64,000 nucleotides of DNA from an uncultured Flavonifractor sp. (GTDB lineage Bacteria > Bacillota > Clostridia > Oscillospirales > Oscillospiraceae), in assembly GCA_947346365.1 (NCBI GenBank), contig CANAAV010000007.1, positions 32,430 to 96,429 on the forward strand, written 5' to 3'. Position 1 is the stretch's first letter; the number at the start of each line of letters is the position of its first letter. A program made the translations under genes and the position numbers. Under the pieces are notes generated by a model that was given only the letters and a program-made list of their open reading frames with translations, was not told where the DNA came from and made no database searches. This document shows, piece by piece, positions 23,385 to 30,120 of this stretch.

Positions 23385-26248
23385 ACCGCAAGCAGCGGGT
23401 GGAGATGATCCTTCGGGTTCTGCTGCTGCCCTTTACCCAGACGCTGCTCAAGGAGGACCTGCTGTGCGCCGCGGCGCTGTCCTACCGGGAAATGGTGCGC
23501 TGCACCAGCGCGGACCCCTACATTCGCAAGACCAACCAGGACGGCTACCGAAAGTCATGGGGCAGGCTGGAGCGCGTTTTGGAGGAACAGACCCAGTGCG
23601 AACGGCTGGGGGAGCTGGAGCAGCTGCTGGAGATGTTCTATCCGGCGGAGGAGCTCAAGGACTATCTGGACTCCCGGGAGACCGACCGGCTGGACGGATA
23701 TTATATCCAGCATATTTTTCAAATCGCGGCGGAATTCATTACCCTGCGGGACGGGGTCCTCTCCATCCGCATGTGGGAGGAAAAAGAAAAGGACAAGCTC
23801 TTTCGCGGGCAGAGCGGCCTTTACAAGGCCGAAATGTGGAGCGCGCTCTCCAGAATCGCAACCCCCGACCTGTTCCTCGCAGGCTATTTCGCGGGAAATC
23901 AGATCGACGACATCCGTCTGCTGTTCGACCTGCCGGAAAACGTATTTCTAAGCGATACCCTCTTGGCCAAGGTCAACCGCCACGGCGTGGCGGAGACCCA
24001 TATGCACATGAGCGCCGGTATGAGCTATCTGACGGTGTGGAGCGCGGTCACCGACCCCTTGGCCCAGCGGCTGGCTCAGGCCGGCCGGATTTCCGCCCTT
24101 CACGAGGCCCAGCGGGAAGAGCAGTTGGAACATGAGAGTCTGTTTGTGGCGGGCTGGCTGCGTCTGCTGATGGCCTACTACCTGGAGCAGTCCGGGGACG
24201 TGGATATTTCGGAGTCATTTTTTTCGGACAGCGCCGCCTCAAACGAACGCAGCATGGAACAGCATATACTGCGCCATATGCTGCGCGAAAGCGTAAGTCA
24301 ATGCGACATCCTGCATCTGCTCGGAGATCTGCGTCCGCGCCTGCACTATCCGGAGTCCCTTCAGCGGCTGGTGCAGGTATATCAGCTGGACCGGGAGCCG
24401 GCCCTGGACATTCTGCTGCGGGGCCCCTACAAGAAGTACCGGGGCCTGCGCACGGAGCCGGAGCTGTTGCTGCTCTACAGCGCCCTGCGGCACATCCGCC
24501 GCTATCCGAGCCACAGGAATTTTCTGCGCCTGTTTCTCCATTACGTCCGCATGAAGAACCAGTATTTCAGCGATAAGATGCAGACCTACGGCCCCAGCGG
24601 TCTGACCTTTTTCCGGCGCTATTTTCATAAGGCGGCCTCCGCCATGTATACGCCGTCTTATCCGGACGAGGTAAACGAGCGCCTTATCTACCAGGCGGTG
24701 TTCCGCAGCCAGTTCCGCTGTCAAAACCTGCAAAAGCTGGAGGTCAAAATTTCTCCCCGCATTCCCACCAACTGGGAAAAAGCGCTGCCCTTTTTTCACA
24801 CCGGCGCCCGGGGAGATAAACAGGCCATTGCAAACCAGCTGCTCAAGATTTTTACCGCGTTTTTGAACGTATGCCGGGAGCACCAGGGCCGCTCCTGCGT
24901 CCCTACTCTGGGCATTGTCTACCATTTTATCAAAAGCGACGTATACCGCCCCTCCAACGACCAGTGCTGGGTACGCACAAACGAAAATCACGAGCCTATG
25001 GATTTTGTCAGCCAGGTCCGCGCTCAGTGCGTCCGTTTTCTCAAGGCCCTGCAGCTGCTGCTGCGGGAGGTGCCTTATCTCTGCGAGTATGTAGTGGGGC
25101 TGGACGCCGCCAGTCAGGAGCTGGACGCGGACCCCTGGGTCTACGCACCGGTCTACCGGGCCGCCCGCAACCGCAGCAATACTGTTCCGGTCCAGCTGGA
25201 AACCATGGAGCTGATGCAGGGAATCGGCCTTACCTATCACGTGGGGGAGGATTACCGGCACCTTTTGTCCGGCCTGCGGCATATCGACGAGGTGCTCACC
25301 TACCTGGGTTATAAGCCGGGCGACCGCATCGGCCATGGACTGGCCCTTCAGGTCGACGTGGCGGAATGGCTCCACAATAATGAAACGGTGCCGCTGCCCA
25401 TGCTCGAGCATCTGGAGAATCAGCTGTGGCTCTGGGCTTTGTGCGGGGAGGCGCCCGAGCAGCTGGGCGGCTACCGCTACGATCTGGAGGCCAAAATCAT
25501 GGAGCTGGCCGCGGGAATCTATCAGAATACCCGCGGCCTCTCCCCCCATGTGCTCTGGGAGGGATACCGGCGCAAATTCGCCCCCCTGACGCCCCAAAAG
25601 TGCGAACAAATCCGCCGGCTGTACCTACAGGACATGCCGGAGGGGGAGTTCTGCCGCTGCCGGCACTATACGCGCAGTCCCCTTCAGAGCTTCTGCATCG
25701 GCGCCGACAGCCAGGATCCCTCCTGGGATGCGGACAAGCTGTGTATGACCAATTACTGCCCCATCTATACCCGCCACGCCAGAAAGCCCGTTTTCGTTTC
25801 CAGCACTCCCGAACAGCTGGCAATGCTCCAGGCGGTGCAGCGCTACATGCGGGAAAAGGTCCAAAACGCGGGCATTTTTGTGGAGACTAACCCCACCTCA
25901 AATATCTCCATCGGGGACATCCGCAGCGTGAGCGAATATCCCATCACTGCATTAAACGGCATTCCGCCAGCGGCGGTCCGTCAAAATTCCATCCTGCTCT
26001 CCATCAATTCAGACGACCCTCTGGTCTTCAATACCAACGTGGAAAATGAGCTGGCCCTTGTGTACCATACCCTGGCGCACCAGGGCTATGAGCGGGAAAA
26101 AATCCTACAGTGGATGGACAAAGTGCGCCAATACGGCATGGACAGCAGTTTCATCCGCACGGTAAAAAGTCCCCAGCAGCAGTGTGCAGAGCTGGAGGTT
26201 ATTATAGAGCGCCTAAAAATCATCATGGGTACGTTCGGCGAAAATTAG
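23381..26248 (+). CDS. rdrB: RdrB-like adenosine-deaminase-fold effector of a RADAR-like system
   Basis: A 955-residue protein that keeps the whole adenosine deaminase active site: HxH in AETHMHMS (His207, His209), YHVGED (metal His620, catalytic Glu623), DRIGHG (His652), NPTSN (837-841) and SDDP (metal Asp878, Asp879). Spacing between HxH and HVGED is about 410 residues, far more than in housekeeping adenosine deaminase, so there are large insertions, as in RdrB. Its start overlaps the ATPase stop (ATGA), showing tight coupling. It should deaminate adenosine-containing substrates; the exact target (RNA or ATP/dATP) cannot be read from sequence. Confidence 0.88.
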   Translation: MNRKQRVEMILRVLLLPFTQTLLKEDLLCAAALSYREMVRCTSADPYIRKTNQDGYRKSWGRLERVLEEQTQCERLGELEQLLEMFYPAEELKDYLDSRETDRLDGYYIQHIFQIAAEFITLRDGVLSIRMWEEKEKDKLFRGQSGLYKAEMWSALSRIATPDLFLAGYFAGNQIDDIRLLFDLPENVFLSDTLLAKVNRHGVAETHMHMSAGMSYLTVWSAVTDPLAQRLAQAGRISALHEAQREEQLEHESLFVAGWLRLLMAYYLEQSGDVDISESFFSDSAASNERSMEQHILRHMLRESVSQCDILHLLGDLRPRLHYPESLQRLVQVYQLDREPALDILLRGPYKKYRGLRTEPELLLLYSALRHIRRYPSHRNFLRLFLHYVRMKNQYFSDKMQTYGPSGLTFFRRYFHKAASAMYTPSYPDEVNERLIYQAVFRSQFRCQNLQKLEVKISPRIPTNWEKALPFFHTGARGDKQAIANQLLKIFTAFLNVCREHQGRSCVPTLGIVYHFIKSDVYRPSNDQCWVRTNENHEPMDFVSQVRAQCVRFLKALQLLLREVPYLCEYVVGLDAASQELDADPWVYAPVYRAARNRSNTVPVQLETMELMQGIGLTYHVGEDYRHLLSGLRHIDEVLTYLGYKPGDRIGHGLALQVDVAEWLHNNETVPLPMLEHLENQLWLWALCGEAPEQLGGYRYDLEAKIMELAAGIYQNTRGLSPHVLWEGYRRKFAPLTPQKCEQIRRLYLQDMPEGEFCRCRHYTRSPLQSFCIGADSQDPSWDADKLCMTNYCPIYTRHARKPVFVSSTPEQLAMLQAVQRYMREKVQNAGIFVETNPTSNISIGDIRSVSEYPITALNGIPPAAVRQNSILLSINSDDPLVFNTNVENELALVYHTLAHQGYEREKILQWMDKVRQYGMDSSFIRTVKSPQQQCAELEVIIERLKIIMGTFGEN

Positions 26249-26312
26249 CGCAGCCTTGGAGCTGGGATATTTTGACCTGCTTCAAGCAAAAACCGGCACA
26301 GGAGGATGCGTA

Positions 26313-26987
26313 ATGGACCATTTTTTAAAAAAATTCACTGTTATTGATTTTCTGGGAATGTTTGTTCCAGGCGCCGCCGTTATGCTGTTATGGAACTACT
26401 ACTCAGGCGGGATTACCGAACCATTCCACGCCTTTTTTGGCGAGCAGCCCGCCATTCTTGTATTCTACTTTGTCTTTTGCTCCTATTTCATGGGGATGCT
26501 GCTGCAAGAGGCAAGCAAGCCCATGGATTCCCTGCTGATCCAGCTGAAAAAAGTAAAGCAGGCCCATCAAAACGGGCAGCAGGAGCTCAAGGTAAAGCAG
26601 CTTTATAGGGCCTGCTTTGGCAAAAAAGTAACGGACGTAACACCCCAAGAGGTCTGGCGCAATATTTATCTCCATGTCCAGTCTCAGATCAGTCAATCCA
26701 AGGTTCCGCTTTTCCGCGCTTTCAGCGCGATGGGACGCACCTGCTCGGCCGCATCCATTGTCATTGCGCTGCTCTATCTCTACGCTGTGTATACCGGTGC
26801 GACCGCCTGGTCTCCCTTTCCCCTGGCGGCCTGTGCCGTCACCCTGCTGGCTATGCTGCGGCGTTATGTCCGCTTTTACGCCATTTCTGTGGAGTATACT
26901 TACGCGATTTTCATCAAAAGCGGCTGTGGGCAGACCTCCGCTCCCCCCGCGCCCCAAAGCGCAGCGGAAAGCGGAGCATCCACCTGA
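26313..26987 (+). CDS. Four-helix membrane protein, likely RADAR accessory
   Basis: A 224-residue membrane protein. Hydrophobic helices are seen near residues 9-28 (VIDFLGMFVPGAAVMLL), 47-66, 143-162 and 168-186, with a 75-residue charged cytoplasmic loop between helices 2 and 3 and a C-terminal RRYVRFYAISVEYTYAIF motif followed by a disordered tail. The start at 26313 has AGGAGG; the longer TTG frame from 26256 lacks a site. It lies 64 bp after rdrB. Some RADAR loci carry a membrane accessory (SLATT-type RdrD or Csx27-like RdrC); this could fill that place, but I cannot show homology. Confidence 0.75.
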   Translation: MDHFLKKFTVIDFLGMFVPGAAVMLLWNYYSGGITEPFHAFFGEQPAILVFYFVFCSYFMGMLLQEASKPMDSLLIQLKKVKQAHQNGQQELKVKQLYRACFGKKVTDVTPQEVWRNIYLHVQSQISQSKVPLFRAFSAMGRTCSAASIVIALLYLYAVYTGATAWSPFPLAACAVTLLAMLRRYVRFYAISVEYTYAIFIKSGCGQTSAPPAPQSAAESGAST

Positions 26988-27029
26988 CCGCGGCGCAGCC
27001 GCGCCCCCGGGACCCGGCGATCTTCCCGG

Positions 27030-27058
27030 TTGACGCAGACCAAAAAATATGCTATAAT
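27030..27058 (+). promoter_or_regulatory. Promoter of tRNA-Thr
   Basis: TTGACG (27030-27035), 17-bp spacer, TATAAT (27053-27058). The predicted start near 27065 leaves a 95-nt leader before the mature tRNA. Confidence 0.85.
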
Positions 27059-27065
27059 GCGGCTT

Positions 27066-27097
27066 AATGGTAGAGCATCGCATTCGTAATGAGAAGG
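27066..27097 (+). other. tRNA-like fragment in the tRNA-Thr leader
   Basis: The sequence shares GGTAGAGCA and the anticodon loop ATTCGTAAT with tRNA-Thr 100 bp downstream, in the same order and near the same spacing, but has no T arm and a poor anticodon stem. It looks like a decayed partial copy or attachment-site remnant. Confidence 0.5.
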
Positions 27098-27159
27098 CCG
27101 CTGGCTGTGGATAGGGCTACAAAAAACAGAATACGTCCATAGGTCGTTTCTCATAAACT

Positions 27160-27235
27160 GCTAGTGTAGCTCAGTCGGTAGAGCAGCTGATTCGTAATCA
27201 GCAGGTCAGGTGTTCGAGTCACCCCACTAGCTCCA
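27160..27235 (+). tRNA. tRNA-Thr (CGT anticodon)
   Basis: A 76-nt cloverleaf: acceptor GCTAGTG/CACTAGC, D arm GCTC/GAGC, anticodon stem GCTGA/TCAGC with loop TTCGTAA (anticodon CGT), T loop TTCGAGT, encoded CCA. One mismatch in the T stem. It marks the right side of the RADAR-like island. Confidence 0.96.
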
Positions 27236-27272
27236 AAAAGAAAGACACGCTGTAAGCGTGTCTTTCTTTTTG
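27235..27272 (+). terminator. Intrinsic terminator after tRNA-Thr
   Basis: A 17-bp stem AAAAAGAAAGACACGCT with its complement, 3-4-nt loop, ending in TTTCTTTTT. Confidence 0.9.
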
Positions 27273-27361
27273 GATTCCGCTGCCTCTTGGGCGGCTCCAC
27301 CCTCGACTGCACTCAAATCGCCCGGAGTAAATCCGGGCGATTTGAAGACTTTTGTCCTATG

Positions 27362-27428
27362 TCCAAAAACCCTTGCCAATCGAAAAAATCCCTCGCCCCT
27401 GGGCACATTCCCATTTTTCAAACAAGGC
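27362..27428. repeat. Stop-codon-abutting dispersed repeat, copy 2
   Basis: Closely similar, by eye over about 65 bp, to 55136-55199. Shared blocks include CCCTTGCCA, GAAAAAAT, CCTCGCCC, GGGCA and TTTTCAAACAAGGCC-like ends. It directly abuts the stop codon of the leftward lipoprotein gene. Confidence 0.7.
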
Positions 27429-28550
27429 CTACTCCGGATGTATCTGCTCTGCCGCTTCTTCGATCTCCGGCCGTTCGTCCCAGTCGTAGCCCATCTGCGC
27501 CAGCTCCACCCCGCTACGAAGTACCTTGTACTCCTCCAGGGTTAAATCCACCTGAAATTCCTCCCCGTTGAGAATCAGGGTATTCCAAAAGTGGGGACTG
27601 CCGTCCAAGGTCCCTTCCGTGACGGCGCACTCCAGCTCCAGCTGGCTGCACAGAAGCTGAAGGGCCAGCGCCAAACCCTCGTGGTCTGCGCCTTCGCCCA
27701 CCAGGGCGTCCCAGGCGGTACACCGCCTGGCGCCGTCTTCATAAGGCGCGTCGTTCCACCGGATAATCTCCGGAAGCTGTTCCAGCAGCAGCTCTACCCG
27801 CCGGCCCTGGCTGAATTGCTGGGTGCTCATGGGGATCAGCGCCGCCCTTGCCGCATCGGACAGCTCCGCACTCTTTCGGCGCAAGGTCTCCGGCTCCTGG
27901 GGATAGGTCAGCACAATCTCCACCACCCGCTGACTGCCCCGGTCCGGATACAGCTCTACCGTAAATTCCGGCATACCCAGCGCGGCGCCGGGCGTATCGT
28001 AGTACGCCTGACGCACCAGCTGGGCAATGGACTGCTTATCCCCGGTAAAATATCCCACCCGCAGGGCCAGCTCCGGTGAAAAATCCATCAGGGCGTCCCC
28101 CATCTCCCGCCGGATGGCGGTGGCCCCGGTAACGTTCACCAGGGAACGGATCTGTTCCGGCGCGCGGCGGTAAGAGATGGTGATGGAGGCCTCGCAGGTG
28201 GAAAGGATGCGGGTATACTCATTTTTGATAAATTCCACCGCATAGGCCCCCAGGGGGTCCTCGCTGGCTACTTCCAAACACGCGGCGTTCAGATCCGCCC
28301 CTACGTCTCCCTCATAGTCCACCAGCTGTATCGTCCCCTCCTCCATGCACTGGGAGACCAGGTACAGCACCGCGCTGACCAGCTCGGAGTAGCTGCCCGC
28401 CCGCAGAGTGGAGGGGTCCTCGCCAATGACCGGATGCTCTGCGTGGGGCTCTACCACCACATAGGACTGCTCCAGCAGGGCGGCGCACCCACCCAAAGGC
28501 AGGCAGAGCGCCAAGGCTATCGCTATTATCCGCCGTTTTACCGCCCGCAT
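27429..28550 (-). CDS. Lipoprotein with degenerate transglutaminase-like domain
   Basis: A 373-residue lipoprotein: signal with lipobox LGGC (Cys22). The C-terminal 100 residues follow the transglutaminase-like pattern (GxCxGxA...LC...L.C.V..G....PHFWN.....VDLT), with His in PHFWN and Asp in QVDLT, but the catalytic Cys position holds His (ADHEG instead of the usual VCEG). So it is probably not an active peptidase-type transglutaminase but a binding domain. Residues 40-250 resemble no family I know. The ribosome site is GGAGGGCGGGG. A repeat abuts its stop codon. Confidence 0.65.
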   Translation of the reverse strand: MRAVKRRIIAIALALCLPLGGCAALLEQSYVVVEPHAEHPVIGEDPSTLRAGSYSELVSAVLYLVSQCMEEGTIQLVDYEGDVGADLNAACLEVASEDPLGAYAVEFIKNEYTRILSTCEASITISYRRAPEQIRSLVNVTGATAIRREMGDALMDFSPELALRVGYFTGDKQSIAQLVRQAYYDTPGAALGMPEFTVELYPDRGSQRVVEIVLTYPQEPETLRRKSAELSDAARAALIPMSTQQFSQGRRVELLLEQLPEIIRWNDAPYEDGARRCTAWDALVGEGADHEGLALALQLLCSQLELECAVTEGTLDGSPHFWNTLILNGEEFQVDLTLEEYKVLRSGVELAQMGYDWDERPEIEEAAEQIHPE

Positions 28551-28600
28551 TGCGCCCCGCCCTCCTTTTCGGAAAATTCATTCTAAAAGAATTCGTATTC

Positions 28601-29191
28601 TCAATAGCCCAGCGGCTCTCCGATCAGGACCACTTCCGCCCGCTTGCTTCCCTTTGGTTTTCCCCACAGAACGCTCAGAGCCCTGCAAATGCGCTCCGGG
28701 CTTTTGCAGTCATAGCATTTGTCCGCCTTTACCGCGCAGGGGGTCTTCTTTTTCAGCCGTTGGGCGTTTTTGGGCGAGGCAATGTTGCGCGCCCGCCAGA
28801 GGGCGGCGTCATAGTCCGGGGCCAGCTTATTTTCTCCTACGATGAAGTAGACCTCCTCATGCCCAAAGATGGAGGAAGCCACCCGGTTTCCGGTGCCGTC
28901 AATATTGACGATCTCCCCGGTCTCCGCCAGACCGTTTACCGAGGTGAGGTACACCGGCGTCACCGCCGCTTCCTCCAGGGAATCTCCGCTCCAGTGGCTC
29001 ACAATCCGCGCGTGGGAGGCCAGGCGCTTCAGCAGCCCCATCTCCTCCAGGGTCATAGAGCCGCCATAGCCCACCGTCTTGCCGTCCAGCTTGGCGTCCA
29101 GATAATCCGCGGCCTCCTTAGCTGTGGCAAAACAGGTCACCTCAAAGCCCCGCTCCTCTAAGTTCGCTTTCACCTTTGTAAAATCCTTCAT
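28601..29191 (-). CDS. LUD domain protein (LutC/YkgG-like, DUF162)
   Basis: A 196-residue protein of the LUD family, whose members take part in lactate utilisation (LutC/LutB) but also occur alone. Recognisable blocks are GYGGSMTLEEMG, YLTSVNGLAETGEIVNIDGTGNRV and VYFIVGENKLAPDYDAALWRARNIASPKNA. A C-terminal KCYDCKSPERICR cysteine group suggests metal binding. The other Lut genes are not adjacent, so the stand-alone function is unclear. Confidence 0.88.
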   Translation of the reverse strand: MKDFTKVKANLEERGFEVTCFATAKEAADYLDAKLDGKTVGYGGSMTLEEMGLLKRLASHARIVSHWSGDSLEEAAVTPVYLTSVNGLAETGEIVNIDGTGNRVASSIFGHEEVYFIVGENKLAPDYDAALWRARNIASPKNAQRLKKKTPCAVKADKCYDCKSPERICRALSVLWGKPKGSKRAEVVLIGEPLGY

Positions 29192-29215
29192 CCCGCTCGC
29201 TCCTCTTTGTTTTAA

Positions 29216-30085
29216 TTATAGGTCGTTTTGCTTATAGGTTCTAAATCCGTCGCCCAGCACCTCGTGGGCCTCGCACACAATCAGAAACGCCGCCGGGTCC
29301 AGTTCCTTCACCGTCCGCTTCAGCGCCACAATCTGCCGCTGCTTAAACGCCACCATCAGCACCTGTTTCTCCGCGCCGGAGTAGGCCCCCTCTCCGTGGA
29401 GGACGGTCACCCCTCTGTCCATATCGTGGATGATAGCCTCTACAATCTCCTTATGCCGGTCGCTGATGATATAGGCCACCTTTGCGTGGTCCATGCCATA
29501 AAGCATTCCATCCATGACCATGGAGGAAATATACAGCCCTATAATGCCGTACATGGCGCTGTAGATGTTGCGAAAGGCCGCCGCCACCGCTAAAATGACC
29601 ATCAGGTCCACCGCCAGCAGCACCTGCCCCATAGGCAGCCAATTAATTTTCAGCTTCACCAGCCGGGCAACCAGGTCGGTCCCCCCGGTGGTCGCCCCCG
29701 GCAGAAACACCAGCCCCAGGGAAACTCCCAGCAGCACACCCCCGAAAATGCACGCCAGCATAGGGTCCATGGGCTCAAAGGTGTGCACAGCCGTCAACAT
29801 ATCAATCATCAGGGAGGAGACAAACATGGCGTACAGAGAGGATACCAGCACATGCCCGCCCAGAAATTTCCATCCCAAGAGGAACGTGGGGATGTTTAAG
29901 AGAATCACCGCCATGCCGATGGGGAACCAGGGCAGGATATAATTGATGATCTGCGCGATGCCGGTCATGCCGCCAAATCCAATCTGATTGGGTACATAGC
30001 ACCAGTTAAAGCCCACGGCGTAAATTGCGCAGCCCAGGGTAATCAGGCCGTAGGGGGCCAGATACTGCTTCCAAATTTTCTGCAT
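29216..30085 (-). CDS. YitT family membrane protein
   Basis: A 289-residue YitT/DUF161 membrane protein with about five helices, including the glycine-rich GFGGMTGIAQIINY and PGATTGGTDLVARLV repeats of the family, and a C-terminal DUF2179 domain (GVTVLHGEGAYSGAEKQVLMVAFKQRQI). Its function is not established. It lies between parC and the LUD gene, all leftward, with short gaps. Confidence 0.9.
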   Translation of the reverse strand: MQKIWKQYLAPYGLITLGCAIYAVGFNWCYVPNQIGFGGMTGIAQIINYILPWFPIGMAVILLNIPTFLLGWKFLGGHVLVSSLYAMFVSSLMIDMLTAVHTFEPMDPMLACIFGGVLLGVSLGLVFLPGATTGGTDLVARLVKLKINWLPMGQVLLAVDLMVILAVAAAFRNIYSAMYGIIGLYISSMVMDGMLYGMDHAKVAYIISDRHKEIVEAIIHDMDRGVTVLHGEGAYSGAEKQVLMVAFKQRQIVALKRTVKELDPAAFLIVCEAHEVLGDGFRTYKQNDL

Positions 30086-30120
30086 GTCAACCTCACTGTT
30101 TCAAACTGTACTGGGCCGGA

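Noticed and set aside
24239-25609. Long minus-strand frame inside rdrB
   Set aside because: Antisense shadow of the deaminase-fold gene.
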